Notes: a model not told the origin generated them from the letters alone. Shown: positions 34,515 through 44,048, counted from the first letter of the stretch. The stretch: DNA of 64,000 bases from Mesorhizobium huakuii (GCF_030160235.1 NZ_BSNY01000021.1:1-64000); one strand, 5' to 3'. A program made the numbers and translations.

Positions 34515-36308
34515 GACGCCCTCGACCGCGTCCGCCTTTTTCCCACGCCTGGTGCCGAAACCAAGCAAGGTCGAGCGGTCGCGCTCCTCGGCCTGTTTTC
34601 TCGACCGCACGCGCATCAGATCCTTCCAGCCGACATAGCCGACCAGTTGCAGACTTTCGCGGGTCACGACCGGCAGATGCGAGACATTGGCCATCAACAG
34701 CTTGTCGGAGAGGCCTTCGAGATACTCGTCGGGATAGGCAAGCGTCACCTTGCTTCCGGCAAGCAGGTCGCCGAGCGTCGTCGTCCTGTGCTTGCCGGCA
34801 CGGCGCCAGCGCAGGATCGCCGGCGGATCGATGAGGCCGAGCACCCGCCTGTTCTCGTCGATGACAGGGAAGCTCGGATGCAGGGTTTCCGGCGCGGTCA
34901 GGAACGCCGCCGCGCCATGCAGCGTCATCGTCGCCGGCACGCTCTCGACCTGCGCCGTCATCACCTCGCGCACCCTGGTCAGCGCGAACGGGTCGACGCG
35001 GTATTCGCGCACGAGGTGGTGCCCTCGCCTGGCGATCTTCTCGGTCAGGATCGACCGCTTCATCAGGAGCACGGTGACGGCATGCGCCGCCGCACAAGCC
35101 GCGATCAGCGGCGCCAGCACATGCGTGTTGCCGGTCAGTTCGACGGCAAAGAAAGTCGCCGTCAGCGGCGCCCGCATCGTGCCGCCCATGGTGGCCGACA
35201 TGGCAAGCAGCGCCCAGAAGCCCGGATCCGTCGCGGGCAGGATGCCGGCGAGCACCGCCCCCATGGCACCACCCATGATCAGCAGTGGCGCCAGAACGCC
35301 CCCTGACGTTCCCGAGCCGAGCGCCACCGACCAGATGATGGCCTTGACCACCAGCAGCAGCAGCGCCGCCGCCGCGACCGTGCGGCCATCCAGCATGTCG
35401 GCGATGTTGTCGTAACCGACACCGAGCGCCCGCGGCTCGATCAGCCCGCCAATGCCAACCACCAGGCCGCCGATCATCGGCCACCACATCCAGTGGATGG
35501 GCAGTTTCTGGAAGGCGTCCTCGCAGGCATAAACCATCTGGGTGAGCAGCCCCGACAGCAGGCCGGCGCAGATACCGACCAGAACCCAGCCGCCAAGTCC
35601 GGTGAACGAGACCGCCATGCCGCCCTGAAACGGAAAGATCGGCCCGGGCAGATGCAGCGCGGTGCGCTCGACTTCGGCAATGATCGCCGCAACCGCCACG
35701 GGGATGAAGGAGCGCGGCGTCCACTCGAACAGCAGCAGTTCCACCGCCAGCATGATGGCCGCGATCGGCGTGCCGAACACGGTGGTCATGCCGGCCGCGG
35801 CCCCCGCTACGAGCAATGTCTTACGTTCATTGTCGCTGACCGGCAGCATCTGCGCTATCAGCGAGCCGATGGCGCCGCCGGTCATGATGATCGGCCCTTC
35901 GGCGCCGAACGGTCCGCCTGAACCGATGGAGATCGCCGACGACAGCGGCTTCAGGATCGCTACCTTGGCGCCGAGTTTTGAACGCCCGAGCAGGATCGCC
36001 TCGATCGCTTCGGGAATGCCATGGCCGCGGATCTTCTCGCTGCCATATCTAGCCATCAGGCCGATAATCAGCGCGCCGATCACCGGCACCACCACCGCCG
36101 CAAGCCCAAGCGGCGTGTCCTGCAATTTCAAATCGGCGAACGTGAACTGGCCAAAATAGGCAATGTTGGTGGCAAGCCGGATCAGTTTCAAAAGCACGAT
36201 GCCAGCGAACAGCCCCACCGTGGCGACCACCACGGCGATCGTCGCGATGGTCAGCACGCGCGCGTCGGTGGTGAAATCCCTGAGGTGGCTGTTTTCGGAG
36301 GGCTTCAT
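34512..36308 (-). CDS. CLC chloride channel/transporter with CBS domains
   Basis: 598-residue membrane protein of the CLC family. Selectivity-filter motifs are GHGIPE (95-100, the GSGIPE position) and GAEGP (135-139) with gating glutamate E137; further on are GTPIAAIMLAVELL and GSGTSGGVLAPLLIMGG. About ten to twelve helices span residues 18-430; two CBS domains (about 455-570) form a cytoplasmic regulatory module. Presence of E137 allows either channel or Cl-/H+ exchange. The ATG at 36308 is preferred over a TTG at 36410. It is a single gene. Confidence 0.9.
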   Translation of the reverse strand: MKPSENSHLRDFTTDARVLTIATIAVVVATVGLFAGIVLLKLIRLATNIAYFGQFTFADLKLQDTPLGLAAVVVPVIGALIIGLMARYGSEKIRGHGIPEAIEAILLGRSKLGAKVAILKPLSSAISIGSGGPFGAEGPIIMTGGAIGSLIAQMLPVSDNERKTLLVAGAAAGMTTVFGTPIAAIMLAVELLLFEWTPRSFIPVAVAAIIAEVERTALHLPGPIFPFQGGMAVSFTGLGGWVLVGICAGLLSGLLTQMVYACEDAFQKLPIHWMWWPMIGGLVVGIGGLIEPRALGVGYDNIADMLDGRTVAAAALLLLVVKAIIWSVALGSGTSGGVLAPLLIMGGAMGAVLAGILPATDPGFWALLAMSATMGGTMRAPLTATFFAVELTGNTHVLAPLIAACAAAHAVTVLLMKRSILTEKIARRGHHLVREYRVDPFALTRVREVMTAQVESVPATMTLHGAAAFLTAPETLHPSFPVIDENRRVLGLIDPPAILRWRRAGKHRTTTLGDLLAGSKVTLAYPDEYLEGLSDKLLMANVSHLPVVTRESLQLVGYVGWKDLMRVRSRKQAEERDRSTLLGFGTRRGKKADAVEGV

Positions 36309-36448
36309 GGCGGGCTTTCTGGCGGCGGCCGGATCTCGAACATGCGGCCCGGCGAAGACGCCGGCCGACTTTGTCGGCTCGCTATGTATCGTAACACGAT
36401 ATAAATTCAAGCTGGTTTTGCATCAAACCGTTTGAGCCTTTGGCCGGA

Positions 36449-36895
36449 ATGGAACAAATGTCTGGAATGACGCAGCCCAAGAAATCCCGCCCCGCCATCG
36501 AACTGGCCGACTATCAGCGGCTGTCCGAGTTCCGCTACCTGATCCGCCGCTTCCTCGAATTCAGCCAGTTGCAGGCGGAAGACGCCGGCCTGACGCCGCG
36601 CCAGCACCAGGCGCTGCTGGCGATCAAGGGCTATCCGGGCGGCGGAGCGGTGACGGTGGGCGATCTGGCGGAGCGCCTGCGTATCCGTCATCACAGCGCC
36701 GTCGAACTGGTCAACCGCCTGAGCGAGGCGGGACTGGTCGTGCGGGACCAGGACAAGGACGACCATCGCCGCGTGCTGCTGCGGCTGACCGAACGCGCCG
36801 ATGATTGCCTGGCCGAGCTGTCGGCGGCGCATCTCGACGAGCTTTCGCGGATCGAGCCGATGCTGAGGCGCTTGCTCGATCAGGGCCGCGAGTGA
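36449..36895 (+). CDS. MarR-family regulator
   Basis: 148-residue winged-helix regulator: LTPRQHQALLAIKGYPGGGAVTVGDLAERLRIRHHSAVELVNRLSEAGLV covers the recognition helix, and DKDDHRRVLLRLTERA the wing. MarR dimers usually repress a neighbouring gene and respond to phenolics or oxidants. The divergent CLC gene, 140 bp away, is the natural candidate target, though no operator stands out. Several ATGs (36449, 36458, 36467) are possible starts. Confidence 0.85.
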   Translation: MEQMSGMTQPKKSRPAIELADYQRLSEFRYLIRRFLEFSQLQAEDAGLTPRQHQALLAIKGYPGGGAVTVGDLAERLRIRHHSAVELVNRLSEAGLVVRDQDKDDHRRVLLRLTERADDCLAELSAAHLDELSRIEPMLRRLLDQGRE

Positions 36896-37021
36896 AGCTC
36901 AGGCGCCTTGCGCCGGATGGCATTCATCATTTTTTCGACGCCCGAATCCTTTGACCTCGCCGCAACGTCTAGGGGATGAAAGCCTCAAAGGGGCGCAAGG
37001 CAATCGAGAGGACGACCAGCG

Positions 37022-37327
37022 ATGAAACGCCATCTGATACGCTACAAGATGAAGCCCGAACGAGCCGATGAGAACGAGCGGCTGATCCAGGCGGTTTTCC
37101 AGGAATTGCGCGCCAAATCGCCGGACGGCGTCCGCTACATGACCTTGCGGTCCGCCGACGGGACATTCATCCATCTGGTCGAAACGCAGACCGATGCGCA
37201 TTCTGATAGCATCACCGGCCTGGCCACATTCAAGGCTTTTCAAAGCGGCTTCACGGATCGCTGCAGCGAACCTCCGCAACGCGACGAGATGACCGTGGTA
37301 GGCAGCTACCGGATGCTGGACACATGA
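37022..37327 (+). CDS. Small dimeric alpha/beta-barrel-like protein
   Basis: 101-residue soluble protein; pattern of strands and helices (RHLIRYKMKPERADENERLIQAVFQELRAK then YMTLRSADGTFIHLVE) resembles antibiotic-biosynthesis-monooxygenase (ABM)-like ferredoxin folds. No catalytic residue can be named. It sits 31 nt before the ECF sigma gene and is probably co-transcribed; such enzymes are common neighbours of ECF factors with SnoaL-like tails. Assignment is by fold impression only. Confidence 0.55.
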   Translation: MKRHLIRYKMKPERADENERLIQAVFQELRAKSPDGVRYMTLRSADGTFIHLVETQTDAHSDSITGLATFKAFQSGFTDRCSEPPQRDEMTVVGSYRMLDT

Positions 37328-37358
37328 CGAGGCAGACGAGGCCGCAGAACGGAGGCTC

Positions 37359-38246
37359 ATGAACATTCCCATAGCTGGCGGGCAACATGGGCACTTCGAG
37401 CGCCTGCTTGGGGAATTGCGCCCCAAGCTGCACCGCTACTGCGCCCGCATGACGGGCTCGGTCTTCGATGGCGAGGACGTGTTGCAGGAGGCGCTGGCCA
37501 AGGCGATCGAGGCTTTGCCCGGTGCCGGCCCGATCGCCAATCCGGAAGGCTGGCTGTTTCGCATCGCCCACAATACGGCGCTCGATTTCCTGCGCCGCCG
37601 CGCCCGCGAAAAGGCCTATTCCGACGAGGATTTGGACATGATCGTCGACCCGGCGAATCCCACCATCGATCGCCTGGCCGCTTCCGCGGGGCTGCATACT
37701 TTCATGCGCCTTCCCGTCACGCAGCGAAGCAGCGTCATCATGATGGACGTTCTGGGCTACTCCTTGCAGGAGATCAGCGCCACGCTCGATACCAGCATCC
37801 CCGCGGTCAAGGCCGCACTGCATCGCGGCCGCGACCGGCTGCGCCAGATTGCGCACGAGCCGGACGACCGGCCTCTCCCGAGACTGGGCGCCGCGGAACG
37901 CCAGTTGCTCAACGCCTACATCGATCGCTTCAATGCCCGTGATTTCGACGCGGTGCGCGACATGCTGGCCGAGGAAGTCCGGCTCGAACTGGTGGCCAGG
38001 ACACGGCTCAACGGCCGGAAGGAAGTCGGCACCTATTTCGGCAACTATTCCAGGGTGCGCGATTGGCATCTCGTACCTGGCTTCGTTGAAAACAGGCCGG
38101 CAATCCTCGTCCGCGATCCCAACGACCCGACGGCCCGGCCCGCCTATTTCATCCTGCTGGCCTGGCAGGTCGGCAGGCTCGCCGCCATCCGCGATTTCCG
38201 CCACGCCCGCTACGTCGCCGAAAGCGCCGAGATGCTCGTTCTTTGA
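37359..38246 (+). CDS. ECF sigma factor with SnoaL-like C-terminal domain
   Basis: 295-residue sigma-70-family factor. Region 2 spans about 12-85 (DVLQEALAKAIEALP, NPEGWLFRIAHNTALDFLRRRAR), region 4 about 110-165 (VTQRSSVIMMDVLGYSLQEISATLDTSIPAVKAALHRGRDRLRQ). Residues about 175-285 form an extra domain resembling SnoaL/NTF2, as in ECF41-like sigma factors, where it controls activity in place of an anti-sigma factor. No anti-sigma gene is nearby, in line with that. Upstream partner: the ABM-like gene. Confidence 0.82.
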   Translation: MNIPIAGGQHGHFERLLGELRPKLHRYCARMTGSVFDGEDVLQEALAKAIEALPGAGPIANPEGWLFRIAHNTALDFLRRRAREKAYSDEDLDMIVDPANPTIDRLAASAGLHTFMRLPVTQRSSVIMMDVLGYSLQEISATLDTSIPAVKAALHRGRDRLRQIAHEPDDRPLPRLGAAERQLLNAYIDRFNARDFDAVRDMLAEEVRLELVARTRLNGRKEVGTYFGNYSRVRDWHLVPGFVENRPAILVRDPNDPTARPAYFILLAWQVGRLAAIRDFRHARYVAESAEMLVL

Positions 38247-38270
38247 AACGATTTCGGGAAGCCTTCGCCC

Positions 38271-38326
38271 CTGCTGCCTGCTGCCTGCTGCCTGCTGCCT
38301 GCTGCCTGCTGCCTGCTGCCTGCTGC
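38271..38326. repeat. Heptanucleotide tandem repeat, eight copies
   Basis: Eight uninterrupted copies of CTGCTGC (56 bp) between the convergent sigma-factor and AsmA stops. A 7-bp unit allows slippage. It is downstream of both genes, so it would affect 3' ends rather than reading frames. Confidence 0.95.
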
Positions 38327-38339
38327 CTACCGCCCAGGG

Positions 38340-41300
38340 CTACTGCAAAGACTTCAGCAGATTGTCGATCGTGAACGGGTTGGACTTCGGCTTGGCCGGC
38401 GGCGGGTTGTCGTTGGCTTCCGGCAATGGCGCAGGCTCGGCCTTGGGCGCCTGTTCAGCCGCCTTGCGCTCGGCCTCAAGCCTGGCCTTTTTCTGCGTGG
38501 CGATGCGCATCGCCTCTTCCGCCTTCTGGCGTTCCTGCTCGGCCTTTGCCTTGGCCGCTTCGTCGGCGGCCTGCTGCTCGGCCGCGGCCTTCGCATCGGC
38601 ATCCGCTTTGGCTTTCGCGTCGGCATCGGCCTTGGCTTTCGCTTCCGCGTCGGCCTTCGCCTTGGCATCCGCTTCAGCCTGCGCCTGAGCTTCAGCCTCC
38701 GCTTTCGCCTTGGCGTCTGCCTCGGCTTTCAGCCGCGCCGCCTCTTCCTGCTGGCGCAGTTCCTCGGCGGCCTTGTCGCGCGCGTCCTGCAGCGCCGCGT
38801 AGTGGCGCACCTCGCGCCGCAGCCGCTGCTTCTCCAGCAACGCCGCCTGCATCGCCTCGACGCGCTGCTGCTCCTTCTCCAGCGCGCGCTGGGTCAGGAA
38901 CTGCGCCAAAGGCTCGCTGTCGAACTGCCGCTTGATGGCGCCGAACGGCCCTTCGGCGGTTAAATTGACGACCGGCTCGGAGCCGACCAGCGCCTCGTCG
39001 CCGGGCCGGTAGGTGATGGCGCCCTTGGCGGAGACCGTGCTGGTGTTGAGATCGGCCGTGACATCGGCGGACAAGGTCGCCGCCGGATTTTCGAGGCTGA
39101 TCGGCGGCGCCCTCAACGTACCGCCGGCGATCGTGAAGGCGATGTCGGCATTCCCGGCGGGGAAATTGCCATCGGCGGCGATATCGGGCGCGAAGCCGGC
39201 GGTCTTGGCCGCGTCGATGTCGCGTCCGATCGCGTCCGCCTTGGCCAGCAAAGCACTGAACGCGTCGGGATTGACGCCGGCGACCTGCAACCCCTTGAGC
39301 GTCGCCGTGCCGGAACCCGAGAGGGCGGCGATCATCGCATCGACAGACTTGCCACTGGTCGACAGCGTCGTCGAGAAATCGCCGACGCCGCCAATGCCGG
39401 TATCCGGCAGCACATTTGCCAGATCGGCGCCCGCGAGCTTCATCTGGCCGGTGAAAAGCCCGGTGCCCTCATTGTTCTTCAATTCGAACAGGCCGGTCAG
39501 CGCCCCGCCAAGGAATTTCGCCTTGAGGTCCGAAACGCGGATGCCTTCCTGGTCGAGCTTCAGCGAAAAGGCGGCGTCATAGGCGGTGGCGAATGGTCCG
39601 GCGGCGAGGGCTGCCGTCGTCAGGTCGAGATTGGCGGTGAACGGCAGGCTGGACTTCTGGCTGAAAGGGGCTGCCGGCCAAGCGCCGCCCTTGTCGACCC
39701 CACTTTTGTCGACCCCACTCTTGTCGGCCCCACTCTTGTCGGCCCCACTCTTGTCGGCCCCACTCTTGTCGGCCCCACTCTTGTCGGCCCCACTCTTGTC
39801 GGCAAGGAAAGCGGAATCGCCGAACAGTGCCACGGCCATCGGATCGAGATCGAGCTCGTCGAGTGCCAGCGCGCCGGCCAGATGCGGCACGCCGTCCTTG
39901 GCGTCGATGTTGACGTCGCCCGACACCGCGGCCTCGTTGATCGCGCCACTGACATTGTCCAGCACCAGCAGGCCGTTGCCATAGTCGCCCTGTGCCGAGA
40001 GCGATGTCGACATGCCCGCCCCCATGCCCGGCAGGCCGATGCCCGACGTCATCAGCCACGGTTCGATGTCGGCCGCATCGAGGTTGATCTTGCCCTTGGC
40101 GGCAGGCCCCTGCGGCGTGTCGGCGACGGTTCCCTCGAAGCTGGCCTTGAAGTCATTGCCGGCAAGGCTGAAAGTCGTCGCCAGCCCGCCGCCCAACGTG
40201 CCTTTGGCCTGGATGTCGGTCGTTGCCTCGCCCAGCATGCCCAGCGGCAGCGCCGGCAGGCCGTAAAGCGCCAGCAGCGCGGTCGCGTCGGGGTTCTTGG
40301 CGTTGAAGGTCAGTGCCACCGGCGCCTCGAGAAGCTTGTCCGGCGCGCCCTTCCCCGACAGCGAGGCCGAAAACGCCGAGCCGCCAGCCTTGCCTTGCCC
40401 GCTCACCGCCAGGCCCGTCGTGCCATCGCCATTGTCGGCGGCACTCGCCACGAGGTCGACGCGTGCATCCTGGAACAGGTCGGGATAGGCAGCAGCGCGG
40501 CTCGCCAGCCCCTTCAGCACAGCATTGTCCGGATAATGCTGCGCGGCGACGTCGATCAGCGGCTTCAAATCGACGGCGACAACCGATGCATCGAGCTTGC
40601 CGGTCGGGCTCGCCGGGAAATCCTTGATCCGCCCCGTGGCGCTGATCGAGGCGCCGGCCAACCCGCCGACCGACAGCCGGTCGACTTCGAGCAGGCCGTC
40701 GCGCAGCCTGAGCGCGGTGTCGACCGTGTCGGCGGTCAACCCGCCGGCGCTGACCGGCCCGGCCTTGATCTGGAAATCGAGATCGCGGTCGGCAAAGCGG
40801 TTGGCGCCCTTGTCGCTGACGAAGATCGAGGCGAAGGCCGCCAGCCCGTCGACATCGAGTTCACCGCCTTCGAGCCGCATCAGCACCGAAGGCCGGGCTT
40901 CGTCAGGCTGGCTGGAATCGATGCGGCCGGAGAACTTCGCCTTGCCCAGGATCAATTCGAGATCGCTGAAGGATTGATGGTTTTCCGTCAGGTCGACCTT
41001 GGCCTTGAAGCCGGCGGCGGGCAGACGGCGGATCGCCTCGTCGACATCTTTCGACAGCCAGGCGGCAAAACCGGATGGCTGCGCCACGGCCAGCAGCAGC
41101 GAGCCGGTGAAGCCGAAATGGCCCTGTACATTGAGCGCAAGCATGCCATCGGCTTCCAGCGTGGTGCGGCCCGGCAAGGTCGCGGCAAGCGATTTGATCG
41201 ACCAGCCGCTCTCAACGGGCTCGGCGGACAGATGGACATCACGCACCGTGGTGTCGCCGGCCACCACCGCCGGCAGCTTGACCTCGACGGTGCCGGGAAT

Positions 41301-42377
41301 GGTCGGCTTCGGCAGATCGAGCAGCGCCTGCTCCAGCCCGGCGATGCGCTGGTCGAGCGTCAGGCCTGCACCGGCCTGGGCGCCCACAGCCTCGTCGAAC
41401 TGCACCTGCGCGCCATTGGCCTCGATGGCGAAGTTCGGCTTCTGGCCGAGATCGACCGAGGCCTTGCCGTCGGCCGTGTAGGGATTGTCCAGCGGCCCCG
41501 TCTCGAAACGGAACTCGTCGACGCCAAGCTTCTGGTGGTCGAGCGAGAACTTGCCGTTCAGCCGAAAGCCCGGATCGGGCTTGCCGGTGCTGACCTTCAC
41601 CGTCTCGCCATCGGTGCCGCGCAATTGGGCTGAATTCTTGTCGGCGCCGGAAATCTTGAACTGGCCGGAATAGACGGCGGCACCTTTGACGATGCCGGCA
41701 TTGCCGTCGGTTTCGATCACCAGCGGATAGGCGTCGGGATCGGCCTTCAGCCGCAGCCGCATCTGGCCGTTGCCCTCGGCCTTGCCGGTCGATGCAGCGA
41801 TCGTGGTGCGCAATCCGTCCAATCGCAACGTGCCGTCCATGCGCCACGGGCCGGCCAGCGACTTGGCCGAAATGGTCGAATTGATCTCGGAAAAGATGTG
41901 GCTGCGTCCGCCGGCGGCATGGCGCAGTTCGATCTGGCCTTCCGTAACCGTCAGCTTCTCGATCGAGATCTGGTTGAGGTCGAAGGGCGAGGACGGCCGC
42001 ATCGCCCAGTCGACGGTGCCGTCATTGGCAATGTCGATGGTCGCCTTCGGATGCACCAGCCGCATGTCGAAGATCAGCACCTCGCCGCGCAGGAAAGGCG
42101 CCAGTTCCGCATCCATCGAAAACGTCTCGACCGTCATGGCCGGCTGGCCATTGGGGCCACCGGAAACGGCAACGTTGGAGAAGGTCACCGAGGGAAATGG
42201 CAGCAGCCTTGCCGTGGCGTCGCCCTGCACGGTCACCTTGCGGCCGAGGATGGCGCTTGCCTCGCGCTCGAACTGGGAGCGGTAGCCGGTCCAGTCGACA
42301 AAGTACGGGACCACCAGCGCCGCGCACAGCACCAGCACGAACAGGCCACCGAAGATCACGAACAGGCGTGCGAGCAT
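38340..42377 (-). CDS. Large AsmA-family envelope protein
   Basis: 1345-residue protein with one N-terminal membrane anchor (about 4-26) and an AsmA domain, FVDWTGYRSQFEREASAILGRKVTVQGDATARLLPFPSVTFSNVAV being the typical start. The long periplasmic body is rich in beta strands, as in the bridge-like AsmA/TamB group linked to lipid transport to the outer membrane. Residues about 858-896 are eight DK-containing pentapeptide repeats (ADKSG). The C-terminus (about 1165-1310) is an Ala/Lys/Glu-rich coiled coil, then a Pro-rich stretch. It is much longer than E. coli AsmA (617). Precise role unknown. Confidence 0.83.
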   Translation of the reverse strand: MLARLFVIFGGLFVLVLCAALVVPYFVDWTGYRSQFEREASAILGRKVTVQGDATARLLPFPSVTFSNVAVSGGPNGQPAMTVETFSMDAELAPFLRGEVLIFDMRLVHPKATIDIANDGTVDWAMRPSSPFDLNQISIEKLTVTEGQIELRHAAGGRSHIFSEINSTISAKSLAGPWRMDGTLRLDGLRTTIAASTGKAEGNGQMRLRLKADPDAYPLVIETDGNAGIVKGAAVYSGQFKISGADKNSAQLRGTDGETVKVSTGKPDPGFRLNGKFSLDHQKLGVDEFRFETGPLDNPYTADGKASVDLGQKPNFAIEANGAQVQFDEAVGAQAGAGLTLDQRIAGLEQALLDLPKPTIPGTVEVKLPAVVAGDTTVRDVHLSAEPVESGWSIKSLAATLPGRTTLEADGMLALNVQGHFGFTGSLLLAVAQPSGFAAWLSKDVDEAIRRLPAAGFKAKVDLTENHQSFSDLELILGKAKFSGRIDSSQPDEARPSVLMRLEGGELDVDGLAAFASIFVSDKGANRFADRDLDFQIKAGPVSAGGLTADTVDTALRLRDGLLEVDRLSVGGLAGASISATGRIKDFPASPTGKLDASVVAVDLKPLIDVAAQHYPDNAVLKGLASRAAAYPDLFQDARVDLVASAADNGDGTTGLAVSGQGKAGGSAFSASLSGKGAPDKLLEAPVALTFNAKNPDATALLALYGLPALPLGMLGEATTDIQAKGTLGGGLATTFSLAGNDFKASFEGTVADTPQGPAAKGKINLDAADIEPWLMTSGIGLPGMGAGMSTSLSAQGDYGNGLLVLDNVSGAINEAAVSGDVNIDAKDGVPHLAGALALDELDLDPMAVALFGDSAFLADKSGADKSGADKSGADKSGADKSGADKSGVDKSGVDKGGAWPAAPFSQKSSLPFTANLDLTTAALAAGPFATAYDAAFSLKLDQEGIRVSDLKAKFLGGALTGLFELKNNEGTGLFTGQMKLAGADLANVLPDTGIGGVGDFSTTLSTSGKSVDAMIAALSGSGTATLKGLQVAGVNPDAFSALLAKADAIGRDIDAAKTAGFAPDIAADGNFPAGNADIAFTIAGGTLRAPPISLENPAATLSADVTADLNTSTVSAKGAITYRPGDEALVGSEPVVNLTAEGPFGAIKRQFDSEPLAQFLTQRALEKEQQRVEAMQAALLEKQRLRREVRHYAALQDARDKAAEELRQQEEAARLKAEADAKAKAEAEAQAQAEADAKAKADAEAKAKADADAKAKADADAKAAAEQQAADEAAKAKAEQERQKAEEAMRIATQKKARLEAERKAAEQAPKAEPAPLPEANDNPPPAKPKSNPFTIDNLLKSLQ
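39691..39803. repeat. 15-bp tandem repeat inside the AsmA gene
   Basis: Seven full 15-bp units (TTGTCGGCCCCACTC type on the plus strand) from 39691 to 39795 and a partial eighth. Two units at the left end have GAC instead of GGC, giving VDKSG instead of ADKSG. The unit is a multiple of three, so copy-number change keeps the frame. Confidence 0.95.
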
Positions 42378-42509
42378 CAGCTCCGAACAGGTTGATTGAA
42401 ATTCTGCCGCACTCTACCCGCATCCGCGTGTCGATAAAGAGGCAATTCATCCAGTATTGCGTCATCCCGGACGATCTGAAACAAATCCGGCAAAAGCGGA
42501 GATTCTTGA

Positions 42510-43496
42510 ATGTCGGGCAAGAACTGGGATCGCGTGCCGATCGACGCGCAGAGCGTCGATGCGCCGCTTTCGCAATCGGCGATTTTCCTCGTCGTCACCG
42601 TCGCCGGCGATCAGCCGGCCCTGGCCAGGATTTGTTCCGTGCTCGGCGAACTTGACGATCTGGTCAAGACTGTCGGCTTCCGCGACCTCGGCGGCCGCCT
42701 GTCGTGCATTGCCGGCATCGGCAGCGATCTCTGGGACCGTCTCAGCCCCGGCCGGCGGCCACTGGAGCTGAAACCGTTCGCGCCCATCAAGGGTGCGGTC
42801 CATTCGGCGCCATCGACGCCGGGCGACCTTCTCTTCCACATCCGGGCCGAACGATCAGACATGTGCTTCGAGTTCGAGCGTATCCTGCTCGACCGCCTTG
42901 GTCCCGATGTGACCGTCGTCGACGAAGTGACCGGCTTTCGCTATTTCGATGCCCGGGACCTGCTCGGCTTCATCGACGGCACCGCCAATCCGACCGGCAT
43001 CGACCTACCCGCCTCGGCGCTGATCGGCGACGAGGATGGCGACTTTGCCGGCGGCTCCTATGTCGTCGTGCAGAAATACCTGCACGACATGCAGGCCTGG
43101 GCGCGCATTCCGACGCCCGAGCAGGAGGCGATCATCGGTCGCACCAAGGTCGACAACATCGAGATCGACGATGACGACGCGCCGCGCAAATCGCACAAGT
43201 CGCTGGCCACCATCGAGGATGCCGACGGCAACGAATACGACATATTGCGCGACAACATGCCGTTCGGCAGGCCCGGGCAGAATGAGTTCGGCACCTACTT
43301 CATCGGCTATTCCAGGTATCTGTGGGTCACCGAGAAAATGCTGCAGCGCATGTATGTCGGCGACCCGCCGGGCGCCTACGACCGCCTGCTCGATGTCTCG
43401 GCACCGCAGACCGGCACGACATTTTTCGCGCCGACCCGCCCGATGCTGCAGGCCCTTGTCGAGGGCGCGCAGCATCAGCTTCCCGCAGCACGGTAA
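42510..43496 (+). CDS. DyP-type haem peroxidase
   Basis: 328-residue dye-decolourising peroxidase. The hallmark GFIDGTANPTGID motif (about 151-163) carries the distal aspartate; haem-ligand histidine is likely in DAPRKSHKSLATIEDADG, and the arginine in the YDILRDNMPFG segment lines the distal pocket. No Tat or Sec signal is visible, so it is cytoplasmic or encapsulin-loaded; no encapsulin gene is adjacent. YfeX/class-B-like by length. Uses peroxide to oxidise unknown substrates. Confidence 0.9.
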   Translation: MSGKNWDRVPIDAQSVDAPLSQSAIFLVVTVAGDQPALARICSVLGELDDLVKTVGFRDLGGRLSCIAGIGSDLWDRLSPGRRPLELKPFAPIKGAVHSAPSTPGDLLFHIRAERSDMCFEFERILLDRLGPDVTVVDEVTGFRYFDARDLLGFIDGTANPTGIDLPASALIGDEDGDFAGGSYVVVQKYLHDMQAWARIPTPEQEAIIGRTKVDNIEIDDDDAPRKSHKSLATIEDADGNEYDILRDNMPFGRPGQNEFGTYFIGYSRYLWVTEKMLQRMYVGDPPGAYDRLLDVSAPQTGTTFFAPTRPMLQALVEGAQHQLPAAR

Positions 43497-43526
43497 AGCG
43501 GCTGCCGACAGCCCTTGTCGCAGGGA

Positions 43527-44048
43527 TCAGCGTGCGTCGCGCTTGGCTTGCGCCACCTTGCCCGCCTTGCGCTGCCGACCGAGTTCCGCCGGCCTGACCA
43601 GCTTCGGCGCCCGCCCGTTGGCCACGGCCCGCATGCCCTTGTGAGCTGTCCGCGAATTGTGCGCGGGGCCGTCCGCCGGCGCATTTTGCTTCATCGCCAG
43701 CGCCTTGCGCGCATTTCCGACGAGTGAAACGCGAGCCGCCAGTTGGCGCCGCCTTTCGGCCTCGCCATTCAGCCGCCGCATCGCCATCGCCAGCACCGCC
43801 AGCTTGACCTGCGAACCGCCATCGGCCTTTGAAATGGCAGCCCCTTTCGGCGCGCCCTTGCCGCGTATTTCACGGCGCCGGCGATGTGCTTCGGCCTGCG
43901 CCTTGTCGCGCCGCTCGCGCAGCAGCTTGACCAGGCCGGAAAGGTCGGCGTCGGAAAGCTCCTGCACCGCCGGATGGTGCGATTTCTCCACCAGTTCCTT
44001 TTCGTCGGCACTCAACGCGCGCGCTTCTTCCTTGCGTGAAATGGCCAT
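43527..44048 (-). CDS. Basic conserved protein of unknown function
   Basis: 173-residue, strongly basic protein (many Lys/Arg). The N-terminal half is helical, with KEEARALSADEKELVEKSHHPAVQELSDADLSGLVKLLRERRDKAQAEAHRRRREIRGKG; the C-terminal half is low-complexity and basic. The ATG at 44048 has GGAGGAGAA upstream and decides the start; the longer open frame to 44402 is spurious. I do not recognise the family; nucleic-acid binding is possible from composition alone. It ends 30 bp before the convergent DyP stop. Confidence 0.6.
   Translation of the reverse strand: MAISRKEEARALSADEKELVEKSHHPAVQELSDADLSGLVKLLRERRDKAQAEAHRRRREIRGKGAPKGAAISKADGGSQVKLAVLAMAMRRLNGEAERRRQLAARVSLVGNARKALAMKQNAPADGPAHNSRTAHKGMRAVANGRAPKLVRPAELGRQRKAGKVAQAKRDAR

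Noticed and set aside
39882-41633. 583-codon open frame antisense to the AsmA gene
   Set aside because: Arg/Gly/Asp-rich shadow with no recognisable domain; AsmA on the minus strand has signal, domain and coherent codon use.
42510-43496. DyP peroxidase as encapsulin cargo
   Set aside because: No encapsulin shell gene lies nearby and no clear C-terminal targeting peptide is visible.
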